Notes under the pieces: model-generated
What the model saw: only the letters and a program-made list of their open reading frames with translations
Database searches by the model: none
Told to the model about the DNA's origin: nothing
Position numbers and translations under genes: made by a program
In this document: positions 1-8,057 of the stretch, in pieces
Position numbering within the stretch: position 1 is the stretch's first letter
How the letters are laid out: each line of letters begins with the position of its first letter
DNA from: JAZOTM01 sp045657625
GTDB taxonomy: Bacteria > Bacillota > Clostridia > Lachnospirales > Lachnospiraceae
Direction of reading: 5' to 3'
NCBI GenBank assembly: GCA_045657625.1
Contig: JAZOTM010000010.1
Location: 1-64,000, forward strand
DNA: 64,000 nt

Positions 1-998
1 TCGGCGATGGAACGTTCCAATACGGTGGTAGCGTCCAAATGCGCGAATGTGGTAGCCGGTGCCGGGTCTGTTAAGTCGTCCGCCGGTACGTATACAGCCT
101 GTACAGATGTGATGGATCCGTTCTTTGTAGAAGTGATACGCTCCTGCAAAGCACCCATTTCAGTCTGTAAGGTTGGCTGATAACCTACGGCAGAAGGCAT
201 ACGTCCAAGCAACGCAGAAACTTCTGAACCAGCCTGTGTAAAACGGAAAATATTGTCAATGAAAAGGAGCACGTCCTTTCCACCCTTATCACGGAAATAT
301 TCAGCCATGGTAAGGCCTGCAAGACCAACTCTCATTCTGGCTCCAGGTGGGTCGTTCATCTGACCGAACACCATGGTGGTCTTGTCAATACCGCCAGATT
401 CTTTCATTTCGTAGTAAAGGTCGTTACCTTCACGGGTACGCTCTCCTACACCGGTAAATACAGAATATCCACCGTGCTCGGTAGCGATATTGTGAATTAA
501 CTCCTGAATTAATACGGTTTTACCTACGCCGGCACCACCGAAAAGTCCGATTTTACCACCCTTCTGGTATGGGCAAAGCAAATCTACGACTTTAATACCG
601 GTTTCCAACATTTCCTGAGAAGTTGCCTGCTCTTCAAATGCCGGTGCTTTTCTATGAATTGGCCATACTTCTACGTCAGTAGGTGCAGCCTGCTCATCAA
701 TAGGATCTCCTAAAACATTGAACATACGTCCCAAGGTATTTTCACCAACCGGTACGGAAATTGGTTTTCCCGTAGCTTTGGCATCCATTCCTCGAACCAG
801 TCCATCTGTTGGTCCCATAGCGATACAACGAACGGTATCATCTCCCAGATGCTGAGCAACTTCTACAGTTAAGTCTTTTCCGTCCTTCAACGGAATCTTA
901 ATTGCGTCGTTGATCTCAGGCAGATAACCTTCCTGGAATTTAATATCCAGAACGGCTCCGATAATCTGGGTAATCTTACCAACATTATTGTCTGCCAT
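1..998 (-). CDS. atpD: ATP synthase F1 beta subunit (partial, N-terminal part)
   Basis: Catalytic subunit of the F1 head, which makes ATP from ADP and phosphate as the rotor turns. About 332 codons are present; the C-terminal part lies beyond the left edge. The translation starts MADNNVGKITQIIG and contains the P-loop GGAGVGKT, the GERTREGNDLY segment and the LLFIDNIFRFTQAGSEVS Walker B region, all typical of AtpD. The start at 998 has a GGAGAAAAAC ribosome site just upstream. It follows atpG by 34 bases at the downstream end of the atp operon; atpC is presumably next, outside the window. Family assignment is certain. Confidence 0.97.
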   Translation of the reverse strand, partial: MADNNVGKITQIIGAVLDIKFQEGYLPEINDAIKIPLKDGKDLTVEVAQHLGDDTVRCIAMGPTDGLVRGMDAKATGKPISVPVGENTLGRMFNVLGDPIDEQAAPTDVEVWPIHRKAPAFEEQATSQEMLETGIKVVDLLCPYQKGGKIGLFGGAGVGKTVLIQELIHNIATEHGGYSVFTGVGERTREGNDLYYEMKESGGIDKTTMVFGQMNDPPGARMRVGLAGLTMAEYFRDKGGKDVLLFIDNIFRFTQAGSEVSALLGRMPSAVGYQPTLQTEMGALQERITSTKNGSITSVQAVYVPADDLTDPAPATTFAHLDATTVLERSIA

Positions 999-1032
999 TG
1001 TTTTTCTCCTTCGTTTTTATAGATTTTAAAGA

Positions 1033-1893
1033 CTATGAAATAGCCTCTGCTCCCGCGATAATCTCGGTCAATTCCTGTGTAATTGATCCCTGGCGGGCTC
1101 TGTTGTATTTCAGTGACAAATCACTAATCATGTCCTCAGCATTGCTGGTTGCTGAATCCATGGCCTGCATACGTGCTGCATTTTCAGAAGCAACTGCTTC
1201 AATCAATGCACCATAGAAAAGGCTGGTCACATATTTTGGAATAATCATGTCCAATGCCTCTTCTTCTGTAGGCTCATAATTCATAATCAGATTGCTTTCC
1301 GTGGTTTCTTCGCCTTTCACTTCAGATATATCCACCGGTAACAGTTTCAATAATCGAGGTTCATGAGACACGGTATTTTTGAAATAGGTATATGCCAGAT
1401 AAATCTCACCGATTTCTCCCTTTGCATATTCTTCCAAAATACGGTCACAAATAACTTTTGCATCCTCATAAGCCGGGGCTTCAATCACAGAAGAATAATC
1501 TTCTTTGATGGTGTAGCCTCTGCGCTCCAAAGCTTCTCTACCTTTATTACCAATGGTATAAATATCCAATTGGTCCTTTGGCAAATCGCCTTGGGTAATC
1601 AGTTTTACAACATTGGAGTTGTATCCTCCGGCAAGACCGCGGTTAGAGGTAATCACTACCACTGCCTTGCGATCGGATTCACCCGGTTGTAAGTAGGGAT
1701 GTAAAATCGTTCCCGATTTTCCTAACATTTCCTTTACGGTCTGATACATCAAATTGAAGTATGGATTGGTTTGTTCTGCACGGGTTTTCGCCTTCTGCAA
1801 TTTAACCGTGGATACAAGCTTCATGGCTTTTGTGATCTGCTGAGTACTTTGAATACTGGTTTTACGTCTCTTGATATCCTTCATGGACGCCAT
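1033..1893 (-). CDS. atpG: ATP synthase F1 gamma subunit
   Basis: Central stalk of F1, which couples rotation of the c-ring to the catalytic beta subunits. The 286-residue length is normal. It begins with the family signature MASMKDIKRRKTSIQSTQQI and ends with the other conserved helix (ENAARMQAMDSATSNAEDMI, then NRARQGSITQELTEIIAGAEA), so both ends of the coiled-coil rotor are intact. The start has a strong AGGAGGTGATC site; an in-frame Met three residues later is a weaker alternative. It lies 16 bases after atpA in the operon. Confidence 0.97.
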   Translation of the reverse strand: MASMKDIKRRKTSIQSTQQITKAMKLVSTVKLQKAKTRAEQTNPYFNLMYQTVKEMLGKSGTILHPYLQPGESDRKAVVVITSNRGLAGGYNSNVVKLITQGDLPKDQLDIYTIGNKGREALERRGYTIKEDYSSVIEAPAYEDAKVICDRILEEYAKGEIGEIYLAYTYFKNTVSHEPRLLKLLPVDISEVKGEETTESNLIMNYEPTEEEALDMIIPKYVTSLFYGALIEAVASENAARMQAMDSATSNAEDMISDLSLKYNRARQGSITQELTEIIAGAEAIS

Positions 1894-1909
1894 GCCAGAT
1901 CACCTCCTA

Positions 1910-3415
1910 TTATTTAAATGAAGCTTTGCATTCTTCGATGGCTTTCACCAACTTCTTTTCCACATCTTCTTCCAGAACCTTCTTGGTGCGGATACTTTCC
2001 GGAACTTCCGGATACTTGGTATCTACATAATCGAAAAGTTCTGCTTCGAAACGAAGAATATCTTCTACCGGAATATCCAGTAAGTATTTCTTCGTTGCTG
2101 CGTAAATGATAATAATCTGTTTTTCAACAGGCATTGGCTGATACTGTGGCTGTTTTAAAATCTCACGAATACGAGCACCCTGTGCCAACTGTTCGCTGGT
2201 AGCCGCATCAAGTTCAGAACCAAACTGTGCAAATGCTGCAAGTTCACGATACTGTGCTAACTCGACACGAATCGGTGCTGCAATCTTCTTCATAGCCTTA
2301 ATCTGCGCAGAACCACCTACACGGGATACAGAAAGACCTGCGTTAATCGCCGGACGGAATCCGGAGTTAAACATTTCGGTTTCCAGATAAATCTGACCGT
2401 CTGTAATAGAAATTACGTTGGTCGGAATGTATGCAGAAACGTCGCCTGCCTGTGTCTCAATGATTGGAAGTGCAGTTAAAGAACCTCCGCCTAAAGCATC
2501 AGAAAGTCTAGCTGCTCTTTCCAATAATCTGGAATGTAAGTAGAATACATCACCCGGATAAGCTTCACGTCCTGGTGGTCTACGAAGCAGTAAGGAGAGG
2601 GTACGATAAGCGGTAGCATGCTTACTCAAGTCATCATAGATAACAAGCACGTCTTCGCCGTTCTCCATCCATTCTTCTCCGATCGCACATCCTGCGTATG
2701 GAGCAATATACTGTAATGGTGCAAGTTCGCTGGCTGTTGATGCAACAACAGTGGTGTAACTCATAGCACCATATTCTTCTAATGTTTTAACGATTGTAGC
2801 AACCGTTGATGCCTTCTGACCAATGGCAACGTAAATACATTTTACGTTCTGTCCCTTCTGGTTGATGATGGTATCAATTGCAATCGCTGTTTTACCTGTC
2901 TGACGGTCACCAATGATCAACTCACGTTGTCCACGTCCGATTGGAATCATGGAGTCAATGGCTTTAATACCGGTCTGTAAAGGTGTATCAACAGATTTTC
3001 TGGAAATAACGCCGGAAGCAACACGTTCAATTGGACGGAACTTGTCAGTCTCAATCGGTCCCTTGCCGTCGATTGGTTGTCCAAGTGCATTTACAACACG
3101 GCCCAACATGCAATCGCCAACAGGTACTTCTACGACTCTTCCGGTGGTTTTTACGGTATCACCCTCGTTGATATTTTTCTGGCTACCGAGTAATACGGCA
3201 CCAACATTATCTTCTTCAAGGTTTAATACCATTCCATAAACTTCTCCCGGAAATTCCAGGAGTTCGCCTGACATGGCATTCTCTAAGCCATGGATACGAG
3301 CGATTCCGTCTGCCACCTGAATGACCGTTCCAACATCTGCCACTTCAAGTTCTGAAGCGTATCTTTTTATCTGATCCTTAATTACGGAACTGATCTCTTC
3401 TGGTTTCAAATTCAT
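1910..3415 (-). CDS. atpA: ATP synthase F1 alpha subunit
   Basis: Non-catalytic nucleotide-binding subunit that alternates with beta in the F1 hexamer. The 501 residues match the family length. Visible motifs are the P-loop GDRQTGKTAIAIDT, the ALPIIETQAGDVSAYIPTN stretch and the PAINAGLSVSRVGGSAQ signature near residue 360. The N-terminal helix (MNLKPEEISSVIKDQIKRY) is the part that contacts the delta subunit. It follows atpH by 27 bases and is in the standard gene order. No irregularity was seen. Confidence 0.98.
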   Translation of the reverse strand: MNLKPEEISSVIKDQIKRYASELEVADVGTVIQVADGIARIHGLENAMSGELLEFPGEVYGMVLNLEEDNVGAVLLGSQKNINEGDTVKTTGRVVEVPVGDCMLGRVVNALGQPIDGKGPIETDKFRPIERVASGVISRKSVDTPLQTGIKAIDSMIPIGRGQRELIIGDRQTGKTAIAIDTIINQKGQNVKCIYVAIGQKASTVATIVKTLEEYGAMSYTTVVASTASELAPLQYIAPYAGCAIGEEWMENGEDVLVIYDDLSKHATAYRTLSLLLRRPPGREAYPGDVFYLHSRLLERAARLSDALGGGSLTALPIIETQAGDVSAYIPTNVISITDGQIYLETEMFNSGFRPAINAGLSVSRVGGSAQIKAMKKIAAPIRVELAQYRELAAFAQFGSELDAATSEQLAQGARIREILKQPQYQPMPVEKQIIIIYAATKKYLLDIPVEDILRFEAELFDYVDTKYPEVPESIRTKKVLEEDVEKKLVKAIEECKASFK

Positions 3416-3442
3416 GGAGTGCTTTCACCTGCTTTCTTTTTT

Positions 3443-3997
3443 TTACAAAGTACCAACCTGAATCTCAAGTAACTGCTTGGATAGGTCATAAAGCTTTGTT
3501 TTGATACTACTGTCCACAACTCTGTCGCCGATACGAATCACCATACCTCCAATTAACGAGGTATCTACCTTGTAATCCATTTCAAAGTCCACATAGTCTG
3601 TAGTATCCAGTAGTCTTTGTTTTACGGAAGCCTTTTGTGCCTCTGTCAATTCAACAGCGGTCTGTACATATGCGGTTCCGATGTGTTTGTATTCTTTGAC
3701 TGCATCAATAAAATATTGAAGCACTTTAAGAATTTCCTGACTGTGGTCCTTTTCTACCAAAAGTTTCAAAAGACCTGTCACCTCATCGGAAGCTCTTCCT
3801 TTGAAGGTTTCCTCTATAATTTTTTCTTTTTCTTCTTTGACGATTTTCGGATGATTCATTAACTTGAGTAAGTCCTGGTTTTCCGTCAAAATCTGCTTTA
3901 ATGCAGTGACTTCATCCAAAAGGGCATCTACACGATTTTCCTCAATGGCCAACTCATATAATGCATCTCCGTAAACCTTGGATACTAACTTAGCCAT
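3443..3997 (-). CDS. atpH: ATP synthase F1 delta subunit
   Basis: Peripheral-stalk subunit that joins the b subunit to the top of F1. The 184 residues are the normal length for the OSCP/delta family. The N-terminal helical part starts MAKLVSKVYGDALYELA, and the C-terminal signature is DTSLIGGMVIRIGDRVVDSS. Its start overlaps the end of atpF by 13 bases, so translation is probably coupled. Its position between atpF and atpA is the standard order. Confidence 0.96.
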   Translation of the reverse strand: MAKLVSKVYGDALYELAIEENRVDALLDEVTALKQILTENQDLLKLMNHPKIVKEEKEKIIEETFKGRASDEVTGLLKLLVEKDHSQEILKVLQYFIDAVKEYKHIGTAYVQTAVELTEAQKASVKQRLLDTTDYVDFEMDYKVDTSLIGGMVIRIGDRVVDSSIKTKLYDLSKQLLEIQVGTL

Positions 3998-4506
3998 GTC
4001 GAATCACCCATTTCCTTTAATGTCTCATCGATCAGAGAATTCTGAACTGTAGTATCGATTTTATCTGCAACGACCTTTCCTGCCATAAGAGAAGCGATGT
4101 TGACGATATCCTGTTTCATCTCATCCATAGCACGCTTCTTTTCCAATTCTGCTTCTTCCTGGGCACGTTTGATAATGCGGCTAGCTTCTGCTTTTGCCTC
4201 ATCTACAATCTTTGCTTCGTTTTTCAGCGCTTTTTGTCTGGCTTCGGAAAGGATTGCTTCTGCTTCTTTGTCTATATTTTTCAGCTTATCTTCGTACTCT
4301 GTTTTTAACTCTGCGGCAGTTTTCTTGTCTTCTGCTGCATTGCTCAAGTCAGCTGCAATTTTATTTTTTCTGTCCTCTAACATCTTTCTTGCCGGATTAA
4401 AGAGCAAGTAAGAAAGAGCAAGGAATAAGAAGAAAATTGCGATGGCCAAAAGCACGGTATCGTGAATCAGCTGAGCATCAAGATCAAATAATCTTGTATA
4501 TTCCAT
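3985..4506 (-). CDS. atpF: ATP synthase F0 b subunit
   Basis: Peripheral-stalk subunit that holds F1 to the membrane. The 173 residues contain one N-terminal membrane segment (about residues 16-38, VLLAIAIFFLFLALSYLLF) followed by a long charged coiled coil rich in Ala, Glu and Lys, ending near residue 165. This is the standard b-subunit architecture. Only one b gene is present, so the stalk is probably a b homodimer. The gene overlaps atpH and follows atpE by 47 bases. Confidence 0.96.
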   Translation of the reverse strand: MEYTRLFDLDAQLIHDTVLLAIAIFFLFLALSYLLFNPARKMLEDRKNKIAADLSNAAEDKKTAAELKTEYEDKLKNIDKEAEAILSEARQKALKNEAKIVDEAKAEASRIIKRAQEEAELEKKRAMDEMKQDIVNIASLMAGKVVADKIDTTVQNSLIDETLKEMGDSTWLS

Positions 4507-4553
4507 AGAAACTCTTTAAGACCTCCTTTCGTAGTTTTCCCTCAGTGGTTGTC

Positions 4554-4811
4554 TTAACCAACGAGTGGCTGTACGAACATAAGGAGTAATGCAGTAACAA
4601 GACCATAAAGACCTGTTGTTTCGGCTACGGCCTGTCCAAGAAGCATGGTACTTGTAATATCGGATTTTGCACCCGGGTTACGTCCTACTGCTGATGCTGC
4701 ATGTCCTGCGGCAATACCCTGTCCAATACCAGGTCCTACACCGGCGATAAGAGCAAGTCCTGCACCGATTGCTGAGCAAGCTTTAATTAAATCTTCTCCT
4801 GTAATATTCAT
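4554..4811 (-). CDS. atpE: ATP synthase F0 c subunit (rotor ring), sodium-type signature
   Basis: Proteolipid that forms the rotating ring carrying the coupling ion. The 85 residues form two membrane helices joined by the polar loop GRNPGAKSD. The ion-carrying carboxylate is Glu64 in the motif GQAVAETTGLY. Gln31 (GPGIGQG), Thr65 and Tyr69 occupy the places that, in known sodium-coupled rings such as Ilyobacter, hold the sodium ligands Gln32, Glu65, Ser66 and Tyr70. I therefore infer sodium coupling from these residues; it has not been shown here. The ribosome site is AGGAGGATTTAACT. Confidence 0.96.
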   Translation of the reverse strand: MNITGEDLIKACSAIGAGLALIAGVGPGIGQGIAAGHAASAVGRNPGAKSDITSTMLLGQAVAETTGLYGLVTALLLMFVQPLVG

Positions 4812-4850
4812 ATAGTTAAATCCTCCTTTTTTGTGACTTTGTTGCCACGA

Positions 4851-5570
4851 TTAATAGTCTCCGTCTTCAATTGCCTGATTTACATAGGTCATTGTCAGCA
4901 TACAGAAGACATAGGTTTGAATGGCGCCTGAGAACAAATCGAAGTATACATGTAAGGCTGCCGGCCAAATTAATGCCAGGTTCGACAGCAAGGTGTATAC
5001 CAATGCCTCAATAACAACGCCGGAAAGTACGTTTGCGAACAAACGAAGTGACATTGAAATCGGTACCGCGATGTCACCAATTAAGTTAATCGGTAACCAG
5101 AACGGCCACGGGTCCATCAGTCCCTTCAAAACACCTGTCACATGCTGATGTTTGAACTTTTGGAACGTGATGATGCTGAATGTCATGAGTGCCATGGCGA
5201 ATGTTGTTCCGTAATCTGCGGTTGGTGGTCTTAAACCAAGCAAACCAGAGAAGTTACTGATTAGGATGAAAATGAAAATGGTACCCACATAATTTGCGAA
5301 GTACTTTGCATTTCCGCCCATAACGTTTTCCACCATTCCATCCAATTTTTCGACGACTAATTCGACGACATTTTGGAATCCATCGGGCACGTCAGTGGCA
5401 TGCGCCATTTTGCGATTTGCCGCAATAGCAAATGCCAGGATGAGCAGCATAACCAGTAGGATGCATACATGTGAAGTCGTAATCCAAACTTCTTGACCAA
5501 AGATTGTATAGGAAATCAATCCATGAATCATAAAGTCTACGTCAGCGCTCATCAAAATTGCACTTCCCAT
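4851..5570 (-). CDS. atpB: ATP synthase F0 a subunit
   Basis: Stator channel subunit that passes the coupling ion to and from the c-ring. The 239 residues have five or six membrane segments. The essential Arg lies in the segment PISMSLRLFANVLSG near residue 175, and the C-terminal signature AIQTYVFCMLTMTYVNQA is intact. The ribosome site AGGAGGTGAGCGA fixes the start at 5570. It is followed by atpE after 39 bases and preceded by an AtpI-like gene. Confidence 0.97.
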   Translation of the reverse strand: MGSAILMSADVDFMIHGLISYTIFGQEVWITTSHVCILLVMLLILAFAIAANRKMAHATDVPDGFQNVVELVVEKLDGMVENVMGGNAKYFANYVGTIFIFILISNFSGLLGLRPPTADYGTTFAMALMTFSIITFQKFKHQHVTGVLKGLMDPWPFWLPINLIGDIAVPISMSLRLFANVLSGVVIEALVYTLLSNLALIWPAALHVYFDLFSGAIQTYVFCMLTMTYVNQAIEDGDY

Positions 5571-5592
5571 TCGCTCACCTCCTTATTTTATT

Positions 5593-6012
5593 TTATTCCG
5601 TTTCTTGAGATTCCTGGTTCCTCTCGTTAAGAAATGGAAATAATTTATGCATTAAAGGCTGCAAATATGCTGCAGCTTTCAAGCCAAAAATACCAAGCAC
5701 TGCTGTAACCGGGTTCCCTACTTTTAGGAAAACCACCAGTATAAAAAGCACAACAACCAGCGCATATCGTAACAAACCTTGGGTTGTTACCTTAGCTCTG
5801 GCTGCCTTTTCAGACCCTAAGTCCATAGCGATATCTAAGGTAACTGCCATGTGAACTGCAATACCAAGGGCACAAAAAATCCCTATGGCAAGTCCAATGG
5901 AATATGCCCATTTGTCCTCTACGAACCACACCCCAATAAGCTCTACGAGTATTCCATAAAATAAAATTCCAAGTAAAAGCCCCGGTAAGGCCTCATTTAT
6001 TCTTTTGAACAT
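5593..6012 (-). CDS. AtpI-like small membrane protein of the ATP synthase operon
   Basis: A 139-residue protein with four predicted membrane helices, starting MFKRINEALPGLLLGILFYG. It sits directly upstream of atpB, where an AtpI-type protein is expected; such proteins assist c-ring or F0 assembly or ion supply. I chose the Met at 6012 because an AGAGAGGG site precedes it; the frame stays open upstream to 6090, but that would overlap the previous gene more. Similarity to AtpI is weak and the call rests mainly on position and topology. The end (EERNQESQETE-like, polar) is cytoplasmic. Confidence 0.75.
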   Translation of the reverse strand: MFKRINEALPGLLLGILFYGILVELIGVWFVEDKWAYSIGLAIGIFCALGIAVHMAVTLDIAMDLGSEKAARAKVTTQGLLRYALVVVLFILVVFLKVGNPVTAVLGIFGLKAAAYLQPLMHKLFPFLNERNQESQETE

Positions 6013-6241
6013 GATCCCTCTCTTTCTCCTCGTCCTCATAAACCTTTTTGGCCATGATGTAGCAATTGCGGAATCCCGCCAATGCTCCAATTACAAAAAG
6101 AGGTAATACTATTAAATCTGATTGAACTTTCTCCCCGATCCAGATTCCGATGAATGTGCAGGCAAAAATCGGGACCAGCATATTAATGCCGAACTGCATG
6201 ATAAGAACGAATGATTTATAAACACTACTCTTATACTTCAT
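5993..6241 (-). CDS. AtpZ/AtpI-family small membrane protein, first gene of the atp operon
   Basis: An 82-residue protein with two membrane hairpins (SFVLIMQFGINMLVPIFACT and LIVLPLFVIGALAGFRNCY), matching the small F0F1-ATPase-associated AtpZ/AtpI family. Family members are thought to help assemble F0 or to supply magnesium. The start at 6241 is preceded by AGGAGGGAAGAC. A longer reading frame from 6346 would include the promoter and is unlikely. It overlaps the next gene by 20 bases. It is the first gene after the promoter at 6312-6339. Confidence 0.8.
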   Translation of the reverse strand: MKYKSSVYKSFVLIMQFGINMLVPIFACTFIGIWIGEKVQSDLIVLPLFVIGALAGFRNCYIMAKKVYEDEEKERDHVQKNK

Positions 6242-6311
6242 ATCTGTCTTCCCTCCTGATGTCTGCCTTAGAACGCGTGAATACGCACCGTACTCCACGC
6301 TACATATACTG

Positions 6312-6339
6312 ATTATAACATTTTTCCTATGGTTGTCTA
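6312..6339 (-). promoter_or_regulatory. Predicted sigma-A promoter of the atp operon
   Basis: On the minus strand, a -35 TAGACA (6334-6339) and a perfect -10 TATAAT (6312-6317) are separated by 16 bases. The predicted transcript starts near 6305, about 65 bases before the first atp-operon gene. The upstream operon's terminator lies just beyond, at 6380-6402. Confidence 0.75.
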
Positions 6340-6375
6340 CGTCCACGTTTATGAAAAAAAAATGAAAAAGAATGA

Positions 6376-6402
6376 AAAAAAGCCTTATAAATAAGGCTTT
6401 TT
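6376..6402 (-). terminator. Intrinsic terminator after the dCMP deaminase gene
   Basis: A hairpin with stem AGCCTTAT/ATAAGGCT around a short AT loop, followed on the minus strand by a run of T. It separates the sua5-upp-deaminase operon from the atp operon. Confidence 0.8.
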
Positions 6403-6419
6403 CAAAAAACTCTACTACT

Positions 6420-6905
6420 TTAGAGTGAAATGTTTATCTCTCTGTTTGAATGTTCATAACGATAGTATTCTACACCGGCTGCACGTAGCATTCTTTTAGA
6501 TGCCATAACCGATGGTGTTTTCTCATATTTGTCATCATCATAGATGATGGTTTTGATTCCACTTTGAATGATGGCTTTTGCACATTCATTGCATGGAAAC
6601 AAGGATACATATAGTTTTGCCCCTTCTAAACTGCCGCCACGATAATTCAAAATGGCATTCAATTCGCTGTGGGTGGTGTACAAGTACTTGTTTTCCAAAG
6701 GACCACCTTCTCTGGCCCAAGGAAACTCATCATCTGAGCAGCCCTGCGGAAATCCGTTGTATCCCATAGACAAAATCTTATTGTCCTGACTCACAATGCA
6801 GGCCCCCACCTGCGTATGTGGATCCTTGGAACGCATTCCGGACAACATGGCAACACCCATGAAATATTCATCCCAGCTGATATAATCCGTTCTCTTATCT
6901 GACAT
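6420..6905 (-). CDS. dCMP deaminase (ComEB family)
   Basis: Zinc enzyme that deaminates dCMP to dUMP, feeding thymidylate synthesis. The 161 residues contain the zinc and proton-shuttle motif HSELNAI (about residues 80-86) and the two-Cys motif PCNECAKAI (about 104-112). The segment DPHTQVGACIV is typical of the family. The start has a GGAGAAGGCT site. It is 26 bases downstream of upp, so the two pyrimidine genes are probably co-transcribed. It is the last gene before the terminator at 6376-6402. Confidence 0.92.
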   Translation of the reverse strand: MSDKRTDYISWDEYFMGVAMLSGMRSKDPHTQVGACIVSQDNKILSMGYNGFPQGCSDDEFPWAREGGPLENKYLYTTHSELNAILNYRGGSLEGAKLYVSLFPCNECAKAIIQSGIKTIIYDDDKYEKTPSVMASKRMLRAAGVEYYRYEHSNREINISL

Positions 6906-6931
6906 AGCCTTCTCCTTTTGTATGATTTTTC

Positions 6932-7561
6932 TTATTTTGTTCCAAAGATACGGTCTCCTGCATCACCAAGTCCCGGAACAATATAGCCGTGTTCATTTAA
7001 GTGTTCATCCAAGGAACCAATGGTAATGTCCACATCCGGATGAGCTTCCTGCATTTTTTCCACACCTTCCGGTGCTGCAATAATGCACATAAAGTGAATA
7101 TTTTTCACTCCTTTATCCTTTAACATCTGAATTGCTGCCACAGAAGATCCTCCGGTAGCAAGCATTGGATCTACTACAAACACTTCACGATTGTCGCAGT
7201 CTTCCGGCAATTTGCAATAATATTCCACCGGTTCCAAAGTTTCCGGATCACGATATAAACCAATGTGTCCCACCTTTGCAGAAGGAATCATGGTAAGCAT
7301 GCCGTCTACCATACCTAGACCTGCACGTAAAATCGGAACAACTGCCAATTTCTTACCCTTTAACTCTTTTACTGTTGTTTTGCAAATAGGTGTCTGAATT
7401 TCCACATCTGCAAGCTGCAAATCTCTGGTTGCTTCATAACATTCTAACATAGCGATTTCGCTGATTAATCTACGGAATTCCTGTGTTCCGGTTTCTGTTC
7501 TTCGAATTAATCCAATTTTGTGCTGGATCAATGGATGATCCATAACTACTACTTTAGACAT
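6932..7561 (-). CDS. upp: Uracil phosphoribosyltransferase
   Basis: Salvage enzyme that makes UMP from uracil and PRPP. The 209 residues match the family length. Motifs are VPILRAGLGMVDGM (about 78-91), the PRPP loop DPMLATGGSSVAAI (about 130-143), and the C-terminal uracil site YIVPGLGDAGDRIFGT. It lies 3 bases after the YwlE-like gene. The order sua5-ywlE-upp-atp is the same as in Bacillus, with the intervening rpiB and glyA genes missing. Confidence 0.97.
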   Translation of the reverse strand: MSKVVVMDHPLIQHKIGLIRRTETGTQEFRRLISEIAMLECYEATRDLQLADVEIQTPICKTTVKELKGKKLAVVPILRAGLGMVDGMLTMIPSAKVGHIGLYRDPETLEPVEYYCKLPEDCDNREVFVVDPMLATGGSSVAAIQMLKDKGVKNIHFMCIIAAPEGVEKMQEAHPDVDITIGSLDEHLNEHGYIVPGLGDAGDRIFGTK

Positions 7562-7564
7562 ATA

Positions 7565-8029
7565 TTACTCCTCTTCTTCATTCATCATTTTACGTAGTTT
7601 TTTTATTGCTTTTCTCATAGTTTCAAAGCACAATCCATAGGACTGCAGGGTTCCCCCATAAGGATTCATAATTTCAAGTTCATCCCCAATGAGTTCATTT
7701 AAAACCTGTACATCCTCTACAGACACATCATTTCCCACAACTGCCAATGCCTTTTCCCGTTGTTCGTGTTCCATGACAATGACAAGGGTATTTTCCGTTA
7801 CATCCTCTTTTACAAACTGGCTGGAGGCATATTGTTCAAACTGAATGCCATTACTGATCATGACCGCCTCAGCCTTTTGATTCAATGGTTCCGGAAATAA
7901 AGTAACCAATCCCCTTGCTTCTACCAAGATGGGATGTTGCAAGTTCTGTTCCCGGAAAATACCTGCGGCCATTGGGGCACGACAGGTACCATGCTCATCT
8001 ACAAAGATGATTTTTTCGTATTCCCTCAT
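7565..8029 (-). CDS. YwlE-like low-molecular-weight phosphatase fold protein lacking catalytic residues
   Basis: A 154-residue protein related to low-molecular-weight tyrosine phosphatases and the protein-arginine phosphatase YwlE. In active members the loop reads VCxGNxCRSPM and the general acid lies in a DPF/Y motif. Here the loop is VDEHGTCRAPM, so the nucleophilic Cys is Asp11, and the later motif is MNPYGG, so the acid is Asn122. Cys16 and Arg17 of the loop remain. It is therefore probably not a classical phosphatase. Its place between sua5 and upp is the ywlE position in Bacillus. The role is unknown; phosphate or phospho-ligand binding is possible. Confidence 0.8.
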   Translation of the reverse strand: MREYEKIIFVDEHGTCRAPMAAGIFREQNLQHPILVEARGLVTLFPEPLNQKAEAVMISNGIQFEQYASSQFVKEDVTENTLVIVMEHEQREKALAVVGNDVSVEDVQVLNELIGDELEIMNPYGGTLQSYGLCFETMRKAIKKLRKMMNEEEE

Positions 8030-8057
8030 AATAATCCCACACTTTCTTAAAAACCCT

